Source: Larimichthys crocea (Eukaryota > Chordata > Actinopteri > Sciaenidae). From it: a stretch of 64,000 bases of DNA. A program made the translations under genes and the position numbers. The stretch spans positions 23,363,062 to 23,427,061 of the forward strand of contig NC_040011.1 in the NCBI RefSeq assembly GCF_000972845.2, read 5' to 3'. Positions within the stretch are counted from its first letter, which is position 1, and every line of letters begins with the position of its first letter. The notes under the pieces are model-generated. The model ran no database searches. It was not told the DNA's origin and worked only from the letters and a program-made list of their open reading frames with translations. This document shows positions 22,680-35,389 of the stretch, one piece after another.

Positions 22680-24049
22680 GATTGCAATAAGACTAAATCG
22701 TGTTGTGTATTTGCTGCCAGAGAGCTGAAACAGCTTAAAGTAGGGCACACTGCACAAGTTGGATGTTTCTCTGTGGGTTCTGCTCCACGTGTGACCCATT
22801 TCATTAAATGGTTGTATCAAAGCTATTGTTGAGTAAAGAACAAAATCAGACTTGAGTCTCTACTTTCATTCCAAGTATTATGAGCACTGTGGCCATGTAT
22901 AGTATTATACTGTAGGTATGAGGTCCAGATGTTGTAAAATGAGCATCTTCAACAGCACAACTGCCATTAATATAATATAAATAAATGTGCTGAAAGCTAA
23001 CCTTAAATCATCAAAGAGTATTTAAAATGGGTTTATTTATGAGGAAGAGTCAGGTCAATATTTCCATTAGTTCGGGTGTAGGGATAATATTTCTGTTTTG
23101 CACCTGTGCACCTGAAAGAATGGAGTATGTCACACTTGTCTTTACAAATAGACATGAGTAGTGGTTGAAGAATGATTTGTCCTTTCAAGCCATGCCAGTG
23201 TATGCGCTATTAAATACATGTCCTTTTGATCTGTGTAAAACTATGACATCAATTACAACCATGTACACTATAACTACACAGTAAGCTTAGCAGAAAGCTC
23301 AGTCACATTTCACCATGTACCACTACTATGTTGTACTGCATGGTGGAATCAATTTACAGTCATAACATGAATATTTCTATCCTATTTTGTTACCTTTAAG
23401 AATGTATTCTTTTTTTTTTTCATTTCATGATTGGAGTAAGGAGTAAAATATATTTTACTGCAGAATGCTATTAATAATTTATTATTTACCTCAATAGGTT
23501 TCAGTTGATACTGTCATTTGGCCATCAAATTGATTCTACCACCCTCTTTCAAACTTCTCTCAGCAGCAGTGGCAAAAACCCATTAAGGTGAAACGTGTCT
23601 GTCAATTTCATCAGTGTACAATAAATGCTTTTTTAATATTTGATTTTTTTTTAATTACACTCCTGTGGTCTCAGCTTTTGAACACCTGTTGGTTCTTGTT
23701 AAAATGTCACACTCACGTGGTATCTGTTTCTCATTTCTCTGGACAGATATTCTCATCATATTTGTGGAAATACCAGCAACATGTCAAAATACAACATTAA
23801 AGCTTGCGTTGGATGTGTGGCAAAAGGGTTTAAGCTAATTTTGTAACAGCATGGCTCAGTTTTGATCCAATGCCATCTGGCGACAGCTTTCAGCAGAGGT
23901 TGGCATAGGTCCACAACCTTACTTCCATCACACCGGTAATGCTTACTGTCTATTTATACAGTGCGAGCAAATGGCCATAGCAGGTTTCGTGGCATGGCAT
24001 TAACAAGCAGAGATGTCTGAACAAAGGAACTGATGGATAAGAAGTGTTA
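22680..24049. other. Non-coding, nothing recognised
   Basis: AT-rich sequence with T-runs near 23,410 and 23,646. Frames of at most 70 codons. No repeat or motif cluster stands out. Confidence 0.5.
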
Positions 24050-24480
24050 TGTGTCGAGGGGAAAGACAGCTCAGGGGGATGTTTGAGATGACTTCCTCAT
24101 TGTTGAAAAGCATCCACTTCCTCACATCCAAGCAGGGGATGGTTTTCAAAGGTGGGGCTGCTCGTGTTCTTCATTTACCCTGGGGGACTGGGCACAACTG
24201 GGGCAGTCTGGGAGAGTCACCACACACCATCCCCCCTTGCCAGACTTCACCCCATTGCTGGCCCTCCTGGGGTTTGAACACAAGCCGGACCACCTTCGGT
24301 CTTCGTCACGCATTGTTCACCACTGTATTGCGACAGACCCCATTTTACCACGGCTGCGCTGGGACATCTGGTCTTACAGCGGCTGCCACCTGTTTCTGAA
24401 GAGGGATCGTTCACAAAACTGGGATCCATGATATGCCCATTTGTCGTCTGCATTAGTTGCAGCGCGTCATGTGATGTGAC
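24050..24480. promoter_or_regulatory. GC-richer enhancer-like block
   Basis: A 430-base island of higher GC with GGGACTGGGCACAAC, GCGACAGACCCCATTTTACC, GGCTGCGCTGGGACATC and several CpGs. Frames of 116, 64 and 68 codons overlap in different phases and strands, so none can be chosen. It could be an enhancer or an unrecognised exon. Confidence 0.3.
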
Positions 24481-25189
24481 AGACTAAGCTCTATACCCAG
24501 TACTATCTCAAATTTCCCATTAAAGATGAACAGGAGTGCACAAGGGGGCGAGTGGTGATTAGGTTTTTCCATTTCGTACAGTATGTGTAACACTGTATGC
24601 ATACAGGGGCTGGCATGGGAACATAACAGTGTTACTGTAGCTCGGTCCAGTTTTTCAATGGAATGTAGCAAATGTGAGGTCTGTTCATATCAAATGAAAA
24701 ACAATTTTTTGTGAATGAATGAAGGGTGAAAACCCTCTGCAGTGGAATCAGAGGTCAGGATCAGAACAGCACCAATATAGCTGATAGAGATCTGCCGTCT
24801 CACTCGAGGACACCTGCTGTTATAAAGCCTTGAACTCAGACTGTCTGCTGACTCATTGCGCCACCCTGCTGCCCTTTGAAGTCTGTAAAATTTTATACAT
24901 AATAGCCATAATGCTTACATTAATAAAACAATAAACAAAGTGCAATGGTTTTACAGTCTCTTGAACAGTTTATAATACCAATAATTGAGCCAAACTGCAA
25001 CAAGTGAATTAAATGAAGAGCCTGCTTCATCCGTCTGACAGGGAAAAAAGTATAAATTCATAAATGACTTCACAAAGAGGCATAACAAGCAGTCAGTGAC
25101 TGTTTAAGAGCACTGAAGACAATTTATAGATTTTACTGTGTGTTATTAATAGACTTAAAAATACAAGGATTATATATAGAGCACTTAGC
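24481..25189. other. Non-coding, nothing recognised
   Basis: AT-rich sequence with ordinary complexity. No gene, repeat or motif cluster was identified. Confidence 0.5.
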
Positions 25190-25780
25190 AAAAGTCATGG
25201 CCATTTGCCCATCGCTTCCAGAATCTGTGTCCAGATGTGCTCCTTAAGAACAGCCGTGGTGCTAATAAGGTGCCAAGAGAAACAGGAGGACAGCACATGA
25301 ACAAAATGCTGTATCTCGAGAAAGAAGGGAGAGAAAGGAGGGCTGAGATTTGGGCCACATTCACTTCGACTCAGGGGAAGGAAAATAATGAGATGATGTC
25401 TCAGTGTTACAAGTTGGATGTTAGAAGCGGACATAGAGTCATTCACAGAGTCCAAAAATTAATTTATTTATGACCTGAAAGGCCCTCCAAAAATAATCTG
25501 CAAGACACATTACTTCCAATCACAGGTGTCCTTTGAATTAATGTATACCACAAGGAGGCAGATAATAGTTTTTTTTCTTTCATGATATATATGTCAACCT
25601 CAATGAACTTAAAGCTGTTAACAGTGATTGTTCGGATGGTGACGCACCAGAGGACCAAGGGAAGTATCACCACTGGAGATGAAGTGGACTCATTGTTTAC
25701 TTTAAGTTCTGCATTCTTTATTTGGCATCAGCGACTGAATGAATCAGTGAACTCCGTAGATATTGCAGCCAGTTAGTATC
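25190..25780. promoter_or_regulatory. Two enhancer-like pieces
   Basis: 25,190-25,400 holds AAGGTGCCAAGAGAAACAGG and GGCTGAGATTTGGGCC. 25,610-25,760 holds GATTGTTCGGATGGTGACG and GAAGTATCACCACTGG. The area is open in opposite directions (78 and 86 codons), arguing against real coding. Role inferred from complexity only. Confidence 0.3.
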
Positions 25781-26039
25781 TGATGTTATCTCAAAGAGTA
25801 GTCGATAAATTCTCTTTAAAGCAGCATCAAATTATTTATTTTAGTTTTTTAACTTTTTTGTTTGCATTTCACCACTGAGTTACCCAGTCATAGCTGTAAT
25901 ATTTGCATGTACAGATTAACATAATGAATAGTGTCGGTATGTGTGCGTGTGAGAGACTTAGCATTGAAAAATCAGTGTGTGTGCATATGGGAATGTGTGC
26001 CTGTGTGTTTATGCACATGAGTGTGTTACTCAATCCGTG
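25781..26039. other. TG-rich degenerate stretch
   Basis: T-rich and then TG-rich sequence, with an octamer on the minus strand (ATTTGCAT, 25,901-25,908). Nothing coding. Confidence 0.4.
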
Positions 26040-26330
26040 AGCGCCCGCTCACTGAAGTGAGTTAAAGGAGAGTTTGGAGGTTTTTGTGGGGGTGGGGGGC
26101 AGTTAAGGAAAACACATCCAACTTCCTCTCTGTAAGTAAAAGGCACACTCTGGGGTAGAACGATTCACTGGGTGGGTGTTTCCCGTCAGGGGGTAAAAAC
26201 AACCAAGAGCAAGAGTTTCTTCACACCCGCCTTGTTAATTAGCTTCCCAATGGTGCTTGGAAAGTTTTCGCCTCACCTCGCTCAGCAGGGAAGAGGAGAG
26301 GAAATGTCTTTCAACTTCACAGGAAAGAAA
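26040..26330. promoter_or_regulatory. Enhancer-like block
   Basis: Contains a GAGCGCCCGCTC near-palindrome (26,040-26,051), a G-rich TGGGGGTGGGGGGC (26,087-26,100), CTTGTTAATTAGCTTCCC and CCTCACCTCGCTCAGC. Contrast with the AT-rich 26.3-27.0 kb suggests a functional element; untested. Confidence 0.35.
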
Positions 26331-26979
26331 GACTGAACCAGAAAAGTTATTGCAGATCAGTCTCGTGCCAACTCTTTCACAATAAAGCATATTTATTAAA
26401 ACCTTAATATATATACTTTTTTTTATTTTCTTGTTTTCTTTTTATAAATCGATGTGGTGCCTGCAAACGCATCAGTGAATATGTGAAATCTAGTTACACA
26501 TTATGACATTTCTTTCAGGGTGAAAACAAAGTCATTCAATATCTCACAAATATAATAGTTCTAAACCTGTTTTTCATTTTGATGATTAAGGACTTTGAAG
26601 CTACATATTAATCTTTATAAAGTACATACTTTGTTTTAATGTTGTGCAATCAATTCTGCTGAAGCATCCAGAACATAGGTTTTCACGTACAAGAAATTTG
26701 TCTTGGTGTTTTAGTGCATAATAAACATATTGTGGAAAATAAGTGGAAAATATTAAGATTAAAGGGAGGTACTGAGATGCCAAGAAGCATAATTAGATGT
26801 ACAATAAAATATATGTAAAAATGATATTATAAATATATGCACAATATGTTTTTTAAATGAAAAGATCTGTGTAGTAGTTATCAAAATATTTTATTAAACA
26901 TGTAGTGGATTGAGTCAGATGGACCTTACAATAATGTAACATGTAGGGTCTAAGGGGGATAAAAAGTCAGTGTCAAACC
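26331..26979. other. Very AT-rich, nothing recognised
   Basis: 650 bases of AT-rich sequence with TATATA and T-runs. No motif cluster or repeat family. Confidence 0.5.
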
Positions 26980-27480
26980 CCGGCCCTTGTTGACGAGACC
27001 AGTTGCAGGTCAAACCAAATTCAAGTCCAATAATAACCCAACTCAACTCCACTCAGACAAAAAGGACAGCATGCATTTAAAGGGGTTGGTCCAGTTTTCC
27101 TCAGTGTGCCCCCTTCACTGATTTGGCCTTGTGGAAGTCTCTGGAGTGTCCCAAAATGTCTCTGACTGCTCCCGATCCCCTTCCCCATGACTCTCCTCAT
27201 TGTTTTTGGCACAGCAGCTGCTCTGAGATTTAGATATCATCATTCAGCCAGGCAGATAGGACATCAAGACATTTTCTCCGGGGAGTCTGGGGAGCATGGA
27301 GAGGCAGAATGTGAGATGTGTTTGTCGGACACAATTTGATAAAGAGTCTGTGTGTAAGTGACAGTGAAATGCCTCCCAAGTGAATCCTCGTGCTGTGCTT
27401 ATTGGCTGCCCAGACTCTGGAATACAGTTTGGGAGGCTGATACGCTCCCTGCAATTTTTTAAAATCACTGGAAGACTTGG
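26980..27480. promoter_or_regulatory. Enhancer-like block
   Basis: A 500-base complex region with GATTTAGATATCATCATTC, GACACAATTTGATAAAGAG and CTTATTGGCTGCCC (inverted CCAAT box at about 27,400). Frames of 63-88 codons on the minus strand overlap in two phases and are unconvincing. A long conserved non-coding element is my best guess. Confidence 0.35.
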
Positions 27481-28059
27481 CTGGATGTAGCCACATAGGG
27501 GGAAAAAAAGGAAAGAGAGAAGTTAAGCATTATCTTGAGCAACTTTATATACTCGGGAGAAATGAGAGGTTTCAATTAATCAGCTCTCTTTGTTTGTATT
27601 TTTATTTTATATATAAAACATATTTAAAAAAAAATAATAAAAAAGAGAATCATCCATAGCAATGTCACTTTTTAAAGTTCTGTGTTTATGCTGTATGTGT
27701 GTTAGAGAACGTGTGTTACATGACTATGTTTGCCCATGCATGAGGCTGCAATTATAGATGCATGTGTATGAATATGAGTTTGAGGCAATTCATGCAGCTG
27801 CAGTACCTTTGTGATGCATGCTCATGTGAAGTTCAACCAAATACATCACTGTTTTTGTTTTGTGTTTTTTTTTTTTTTGCAGATATATTTGATGATCTGT
27901 CCTTTTGAATTAGACAGGTTACATTCATTTTTCTGTACATTCTCTATTGATCAAAGGCCTGTCTGGAAATTTATTGCATCTCTGCTTATTGCATTTCTTC
28001 ATTTCATTTCTTTCCGTGACAACGTTTGGCTCAATGTACAGAGGGACTGTTTCATGGAA
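27481..28059. other. Non-coding, poly-T before a splice-acceptor-like site
   Basis: AT-rich sequence. A run of 14 T (27,865-27,878) followed by GCAG forms a strong-looking 3' splice site ending at 27,882, after which the frame stays open to 28,278. The start of that frame is AT-rich with no recognisable product. Confidence 0.4.
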
Positions 28060-28500
28060 GGACTCATCAGATGGGAATCCAAATCAATTTGTCAGGTCAT
28101 GTTTGACCGACTCATTACTGGCGGTTCGATTAAAAAACCCGAATGGGCTCAGGTGACTGACAAGGCAGCTGAAGCCATTATGCAGAGATTTGGGATCACA
28201 TCCCAGTGTTGGACAGCCATTCCCATCCAGAGGCCTCCTAAAGTCATCCATCATGAAGAATTTCATCTTGCTCCTTAATGTGGGCTACGTGTTGTTTTGG
28301 AAGCCGCAGAAATGATCAGAATTTGGCCAGATTGGACTGTGGACCGAGCGTGCTCACTCATTGTTATCATCAACAATTATTGTCTTTCATTGATTTGGCA
28401 GGAAGAGAGTGACTGGTCATGTTTAAAATGGAGGCGTGTTCCCCAGAACGGTGCCAACACTGGGCAAGATCAAATACTCAAGACTATTTCCTTTGCCAAA
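28060..28500. promoter_or_regulatory. Dense non-coding block or unrecognised exon
   Basis: Complex sequence with CCGACTCATTACTGGCGG, GAAGCCATTATGCAGAG and CATCAACAATTATTGTC (ACAATTATTGT, 28,372-28,382, is a near-perfect homeodomain/SOX palindrome). It lies in the second half of a 155-codon plus frame that begins in AT-rich sequence upstream. I recognise no protein family in it. Enhancer is favoured; a terminal exon is the alternative. Confidence 0.35.
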
Positions 28501-28899
28501 GACGGCAATTAAAGCACATTCCACTCCAGACTAGATCCTGGTTTTAAATGTCTCCAATATTTCCTTTTAAACAATTGTGGAAACAGTTTGGATTATTAAC
28601 ATGTGTGTCCACTCAGTCCAGCTCACAGAAGAAATGGATTGTTCAGCTTTGATGAGTGCTCTAATAAATTACCGTATTTGTCAAGAAACACATTCCTTTA
28701 AAAGCTAGCATTTTGTTCCATTTTTGTTCAAACAGCCACATGAGAAACATCTCAAACTCAGTACTACAGTACAGACTTCAAACAGAAAACAAACAAAATC
28801 ATGTATGATGTTCATTACAGTTTTGTTTTTCAGTATTTTGGGATTTTTAATACAATCTTCACCCTTAATTCACAAGTATTTAACACCTCACAGTGGAGC
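28501..28899. other. Non-coding, nothing recognised
   Basis: AT-rich sequence without repeats or motif clusters. Confidence 0.5.
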
Positions 28900-29130
28900 T
28901 GTACACACATTGAAGGGGCCAACAGAGTCCCCTGCCTGAGATTATCTTCTCTGTGAAACATTACCACGAAACCCCCAGGATTAATAATTGCCCAAATGAT
29001 TAATTACACTCACTGATGCTAACTTGCGAAAACAGAACTGCTCATTTCTAATGGACCATCTCATTGGGCCTGACTGTAATGGTTGTCATGCATGGAGACT
29101 GCCTCTGTCAACACGTCCCAGTGTGTGCGA
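28900..29130. promoter_or_regulatory. Homeodomain-motif block
   Basis: GGATTAATAATTGCCC and AATGATTAATTACACTC give several TAAT/ATTA cores within 30 bases (28,978-29,008), followed by CACTGATGCTAACTTGCG and TGTCATGCATGGAG. Typical of homeodomain-bound conserved elements. No coding. Confidence 0.4.
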
Positions 29131-29849
29131 GTGTGTTTGATATCTGCAAGAGAGCAACAACATATTCTGAATAAGTCAGATACAGAGCAGAGTAATCAGA
29201 ACAATTTCAGACATTGGTAGAACAAGGATGAGAAATTTGTTTTCACAAATCTTCTTTGACAGAAATAGAATTTGGAAAATGAAACAAATTTGAATATTTT
29301 TATTGTTCATTATAAGGAAACATGTTTTCTGTGCAAGTAAATACATTTAAACACTCTGTTCAAGGCTATGGGTAAAGATTTTTTTATGGCTTAGCAGGAA
29401 CTAACTAACTTTTATGCCAGTGACATTAATTGGGACCAGAGCTTAGGTTGCTTTGACCCCAGCTTGGAAAAAGTATATCTCATTTTTCGTGAATGAGACA
29501 CATAGTCCATATACTTATACATTTCTTCTGTTCTGTTGCCTCTTCTTTGCCATACCTTATTGCTTTTTGCTGCTAAAGTTTCCTGAGAAGGACCATGTTT
29601 ATAATGTTTAAAGATGTTTTATTGCAGTGACATTTAACAATCAACTGCAAAACGTTGGGCTTCTTACAGTTTTGCATCTCACTACATTTAAATTCAGGCT
29701 CATGATCACTTTAGTGTTAAAATGCAGTCGTTACAACTTTATAGGTTCAGTTGCGCTTCAGCTTTACTTTATGACTTTAAGAGGCGTTTATTAAGATGAC
29801 AAATAGATCCTGGCCACAACCAGCTGTAATTATCACCATTACTATGTTT
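29131..29849. other. Non-coding, nothing recognised
   Basis: AT-rich sequence with no long frame, repeat or motif cluster. Confidence 0.5.
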
Positions 29850-30540
29850 ACATTTCTACCAGCATTCTGGACTTCTCCTCAGATCTTTGTCACGGGCCCT
29901 TAAGTATTTGATACCCAACATCATGCTGTGTTTATGATACCGCCAAAGCCTTTATTACTGTCTCGGCTATCATAACAGTTGGGGGACTTGCTGGGGGCAG
30001 AATATGGCAGGCAGGCCTTTTAGATGGGAGCACATATGCATGGTGATAGATGTAATCCTTCTCTCCCCCTCTTGCCCTCTGTTTGCTATCCCCCTGCACA
30101 GCCCTTAATAGCGATGGATCCCCCTTCAAGGCTGCAAACCCACGCAGTGCTCTAGTCTGCCTTCATGCTTGTTGACTTCAGAAGGTTCTGATGTCATAAT
30201 GAAGGAGGCTGGCGCTTTGATATGGCTCCTCTGGAATTTCATGCTCCCTGTGTTTCGAACAGACTAAAACTCTCAGCTGGCAGGTACAGTAGAAATTGGA
30301 GTTTTATTGCCTCTACCCAGGGGGATTACCAGCCACCCCAGAGCCAGGGATGGGGCAGCCGTGGCGGCAGAGGCCCATCACTCCCTTGAACCTTCGAGCC
30401 GCATTTCTCACGCCATCTAATCTAAAAGCACGGCTCAAATCCTGCTAATCTCTTCCAAATACAAAGGGATCCAGGGTGGTATACCATTTACTCTTCCAGC
30501 AGCCTGTTCAGACAGTTAATTGATTCATTGTGCCATGGGT
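29850..30540. promoter_or_regulatory. Two adjacent enhancer-like blocks
   Basis: 29,930-30,140 contains ACCGCCAAAGCCTTTATTACTG, GCACATATGCATGGTG and CCCTTAATAGCGATGG (quoted in parts). 30,180-30,520 contains GATGTCATAATGAAGG, GGCGCTTTGATATGG, TCGAGCCGCATTTC and CCATCTAATCTAAAAGC. Together this is one of the longest stretches of high-complexity non-coding DNA in the window. Conservation is inferred. Confidence 0.4.
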
Positions 30541-30687
30541 GATGAAATATTCTGGAATTGAAAAACAGTTCACTATTCACTCAGTTTATAATATATCTCA
30601 AAAATTACATTGTTTGTCAGAGAAAAAAAAATAGTTTCTGATTCTGAAATATAATAAGACAATGGCCTCTGTATAGCAGAACTTAAA

Positions 30688-30760
30688 TCATATATATATA
30701 TATCTATTGTATCTCATTACGTATATATATATATATATATAAATGAATATATATATATAT
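30688..30760. repeat. (TA)n tracts
   Basis: Three runs of TATATA (30,690-30,703; 30,722-30,741; 30,747-30,760), separated by short spacers and self-complementary, so able to fold or slip. Confidence 0.9.
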
Positions 30761-30929
30761 TCTACTAAATGCAATAGCAGGCAGATGCACAATGGCAGAT
30801 ATTGTATCTGCACTTGCCAGAAAACATTTGCAAGATGTTGAGGCTTAAGAAGAAAACAGAGTGAAGCAGGGAGAGGATGAATATGTATTTGTTTTTAGCA
30901 GAGAGACACATGTTCAGTGTCTGTCTCTC

Positions 30930-31270
30930 CGCATAGATCTTTATTACATCAAACGGGTTGTTCGATGTCAGAACAATAGCAGGAACAAAGCCTAAGTTAT
31001 TTCCTCCGATACCTTTAATGATGTAATGTATTTTGCCATCAGCTAACGGGGAGTAGCAATCAGTCGGGATATATGGCATTCCTACATGATTCCTGGAGCA
31101 AATTGTACAGACACACAGCCGCACTTGACAGGGGTACAAATTTATCATTTGCTTTACGATATCCCCCAAATCAGTTCAGAATGCCTTTAAAAGAGGCCGC
31201 AGGGAAGCAGTGCAAAGACACATGTGAGTCGTCTGTTCACCAGCGTGCTCCCCACGGAACATAAATTCTG
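30930..31270. promoter_or_regulatory. Enhancer-like block
   Basis: Complex sequence with TTATTACATCAAACGGG, CTTTAATGATGTAATG, CAATCAGTCGGGATATATGG and CGATATCCCCC. Frames of 134 codons (minus) and 63 codons (plus) overlap here, which weakens both. The longer one shows no domain I recognise. Confidence 0.4.
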
Positions 31271-32045
31271 GGCTTCCACAGCGGACTGGGTCTGAAGTGG
31301 GAGCGCACATACTTTACTAATAAAGAGTAGTTTTCCAGCTTTGCTAATAGCTTTAAGAGCAAGGGCTGACTTTTGTTACAGTAAAAACTAAAAGTAATAA
31401 TCAGACACTTTTCAAAAGGAAAAATCATATTTTTGTATTCCCTTTTGATGAAATACACACTGGTGATTTAATAGTTAAAGAAAGGGTGTTTTTTGTTTGC
31501 TGTTTTACATATTCAGCATGTGTTGAGTCTTTCCAGGGAAAAACCCTCTCATGCACAGGAAGTCAAGCATTTTACTTTCTGGCAGTGTGAACAACAGTAT
31601 GTTTGTAATGAACTGGCTACTTAGAGTGAGCAGCTATACCCAGACACAAACAAAGAAAACTAATTAAAGTGATGAGATTCATACTGCTGATAATTAACAA
31701 AGATGGGGGAGGGGGTTGACTGTAGGACACATACACTTGTAGAATACCCATTGTACTTCAATAGTTGTTTGTGAACAATCATGGTAATAAGATCAACAAC
31801 ACAGACACCCACTTGGGAATCTGATCTAAATTTCTTTTTAATCCCTCTTTTATTAAACAACAAATCAGTGCTGTGTTATGCTTATTTACCTCCTGCACAA
31901 AGCCTCAACCACAGCTGACAAGGGACATTTTCATTTGCAAAGACATTTTTTTGGGAGGGAAAATGACAATATAGCTAAATGCATTTCTCATCTCTCAGGC
32001 AATAACAAGATTATGTGATGGATAGGCCTCTTGGGAAAAAAAAAA
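31271..32045. other. Non-coding, nothing recognised
   Basis: AT-rich sequence. Frames of 67-73 codons without features. No repeat was identified. Confidence 0.5.
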
Positions 32046-32230
32046 TCTTTGCAGGCAATTACAGACTCTCTCTGTCTCTTCCCCACACACTGCTCAAACA
32101 ACACAGTGTCAGATGACAATTTCATTAGCTAAGATTAGAGGCGGATTGTAGAAATTACAGGGCATTATTATACTTTTCTGCCTGAAAGATCCAATGTGTG
32201 GTGTTAGACAAGCTTTGGCAGATGTATCAC
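32046..32230. promoter_or_regulatory. Enhancer-like block
   Basis: GGCAATTACAGACTCTC, ACAATTTCATTAGCTAAG and GCATTATTATAC give several homeodomain cores in about 110 bases. Non-coding. Enhancer role is inferred. Confidence 0.3.
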
Positions 32231-35029
32231 AAACTGTGATACTCGGGGAGGAAATACAGTATCTGTCTTAATTTGAACAAGATACTTTGCAACCTTGGAC
32301 ATATCCAGGCAAACTTGCCTAAAATATACATAAAATAATAAGATTCAAAGTCAACTGCCTCCTCTGAGGAATTCAGTCAAGTATGCAATGTCATGACAAC
32401 CATCCTTTTTGTATCTTGAAATGGCCCTCGAAGAACTGTCAAACCTCTGCTTTGTGATATTATAAAATAATGGGTTTTGCGATTTGAATTTTAAAGAATT
32501 CAGTCAAACCATAGCATGTGTACATAAATTAAACTTTATTGTGCATATTTTGCCTGTCTGTGAGCTGGTGCATTTATGTTTTTTTTTCTCAGTAACACGT
32601 GAAGACAAAGACATTTCACATATGATTACAATTTATGACTGCATTTTTGAATGGTTTCTATTAATCTGCTACTTCTTTCTTTCATCCTCTCTGGTTTCTT
32701 ATTTCCTGTCGCAAAGCGAATGGTCCAGAGTGAAATGTCACCAGAGGATTGCTGTTCTGTTTGATCTGCATGGCAAGGAAGAGTTAAGTAATTGATGAAA
32801 GCTTGATTGGACTGATAACCAGCTTTGGCAGCAGTCTGAAGAATCAACATATCCTGTAGCGTTCTGCAGCAGTGATTATTTTCTAAGAGAAGACTATCCT
32901 GATCCTAAGAGTGAGGAAGGATCTAATGAGCAAAAATAAAAACAGATCCTTAACAGATGCTCTTGCATTAAGGCATACAACCACAGCTATTTTGAATTCA
33001 TTATTTATTTTCTCATTCCCCCCTAATACCAGGAAATGTGTATTTCGCTTAGCTGTCATCAAGCATGGAGCTGCTGATAGGGGATTTGCAGTGAGTTTAG
33101 TCTGCGTGTTTACTCAGACTCCAGAAACTCAGGCAAGGGTTTGTTGTCTCATGGCAACCTCATCATGGGGTCAAAGTATTTGAAAAGCAATCATATTTTG
33201 ATGTGGCTAGCTGCTTAGGATCTGAAACGTTGACGTCCGAAATGAAGGGTATTCGTTGTGGTGTAATTCATCAGACCTTTTTTGCGGGCGGTGGACAGAA
33301 AATGTCTTGAGCCTGAAACCAATAGCATCTAATCAGTGAGAGCAATGTATCAAGACTGAAAGAGAACACAAGAAACCTGCAGTATAGTGAGGAAGGGAAG
33401 ACGGAAAAAGAGTTACTTTGACTTTGAATATGAGACGAGGAAATCAATTTGAAAGTTGAGAAAACACATTTCTATGATAGTATGATGCACAGCAGTAAAG
33501 CTTTGTTTCAAACAGATGCTTATGCTTCAGTCAAATACCTACATTGGAATGCTAAATGAATGCACAGACCTTGGAAATATGAAATTGCAGGAAAACTAGG
33601 CTTGGGTTTGGGGCAGCAACTTGATTCCTTCAATAAATTTTATTGTGCTAATGTGTTTCAGAGGGCTGTTTTCTTATGCACGGCACATGAAGCATGACTG
33701 AACAAAACTCAAAACCTTCCACCTGCCTTAACATCCTCAAGGAAACTACACGCACAAAGTTTCACCTTTGAAAAAAATAGTGTGTATAGATACATACTAG
33801 ATATGTAAACCCTTATTAAGGAATACATTTCATAGAAGTTTTTGCTTCTTTTTTTTGTGCATAACTTCAATTCTGGGGTTCATACAGTGCTACATCCTGC
33901 TGCATGCCTTTATTAAATAAAAACAGTGTGAGGAATGCTGGAAGGTGGATGTCTTTATTTGTTACCAAACAGCTAATATAAAAGAATATGGAGAGGAAAA
34001 AATGATCGATTAGCCAGTGCACATAACTGGCTCCTGCAAAGGCTATTGCGTGTGATTGATCCCTGGCCAAATATGAATTTCCTGATTGTGAAGTACAGGA
34101 ACAACTGGGATTCATTAATATAGTGGAGAACGAACTGTCCCTTGAAAGATTAATGAACAAGAGAATGCTCTGCTTGGGACCAAGTGAAGTTTGAGCGTGA
34201 GATGCGTCTTTCAGCACAGGATCTGGCTCTTTGCTGGGACACCTTGTTGGGAGTGCTCTCCATCGGACAGATGCTGCCGCTGGAAGCTTAAGAAACAATG
34301 AGCAGCAGACTAAGTGATGACGGAGTTTTGGTCTTTGATCTGCTGACACATGTTTGGTCAGACATTCATCTGTAATAGCAAATTAAGTTCAATTTAAAAC
34401 CAAGGCAAATTACACAAACCACTGGATAAACATAATGTGTTTGTTGGGCGATTATGCAATAACCCAGATTAGCTTCAATGACAAGTCTTTAAGCTTTTTT
34501 TTTTTAATGTTATTCTAACTCATAATTGCAAAAAGCTTTACTTGCCAAAGCTCGGTTGTTTACCACCACTGCCTGGAAATGATGCAGGTGCCCGTTTTAA
34601 AGTATGCTACGATGATGGAGAACAAAGCAAAATGAGACTGACAGTATGACAACACTACAGGCTATGAGTAAAAATGAGTGGCACTTTTTTTGTTACCCTT
34701 GTGGAGGAAAACATGTGTGGCATCAAGTCTGGTTTGAATGTTGTTCTCTCCTCTTGTGTCCGTGAGGTATTTCATGTCTTCTATTTTCTTGCTGCTAACA
34801 CAAGAATTTGGATAATCTTTCCAGTGTGGACTGCATGCAGACTGTACCCCAGTTGAATAGAAATGGATCTCAAGAGTACCTTGTAAAGGTTCACCTAATT
34901 ATCCAAATATTTAGCCAAATTTTTAGGTGGAGTACACCAGATTCTGACTTAACTGCCAGTTTGCATGATTTCTCAAAAAAAAAAAAAAAAAAGGCTGGAC
35001 AGCATCCTAAAAGTTAGGAATGAAGGCTT
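32231..35029. other. Non-coding; three small complex pieces
   Basis: Mostly AT-rich. Denser pieces lie at 33,190-33,330 (GAAACGTTGACGTCCGAAATG, in part), 34,040-34,340 (TGTGATTGATCCCTGG, CATTAATATAGTGG) and 34,550-34,620. A 160-codon minus frame (33,867-34,349) is the longest in the window but shows no domain, and its start half overlaps the complex piece. Poly-A of 18 at 34,975-34,992. Confidence 0.35.
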
Positions 35030-35034
35030 GTTGC

Positions 35035-35210
35035 TGGAGGGCTCCAAGTTGGAAACTCCAGCTGGGACCATCTTGGCAGGTGTAAGTGAACGACACCCTC
35101 CCTTTCCTTGTCAGCTTCTGTTCAGAGGCCCTTGAGCAAGGTGTTTAACCCCTATCTGTGAAGGACTGGGAAGAACAGGACTGCTCCCAGAAGTTATGAA
35201 AGTGAATGAG
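35035..35210 (+). repeat. SINE-like fish repeat fragment
   Basis: CAGAGGCCCTTGAGCAAGG followed by TGTTTAACCCC, then GACTGCTCCCAGAAG and AGTGAATG, is the order seen in the body of AFC/HpaI-like fish SINEs (…cttgagcaag-cact-aacccc…ttgctcc…gtgaatg). The tRNA-related head is not recognisable, so it is 5'-truncated or decayed. Recognised from memory only. Confidence 0.4.
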
Positions 35211-35389
35211 GGCGTTTCTTTAACAACATACATCCTCTGCAAATTCTTTCCTGCATAAATACATGTTAAATAAATGTCTGTATGGGAAAACTTTAGTACA
35301 GTAACAAGAAGAGTTGGAAATTTGCTGATTCAACAATGATCCAGAAAGACCTGAAGCGTGGACATGCCTGAGAGAGGTTAAGTGGCCCT

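Noticed and set aside
33867..34349. 160-codon minus-strand frame, the longest in the window
   Set aside because: No recognisable domain, composition follows the background, no supporting splice or start context.
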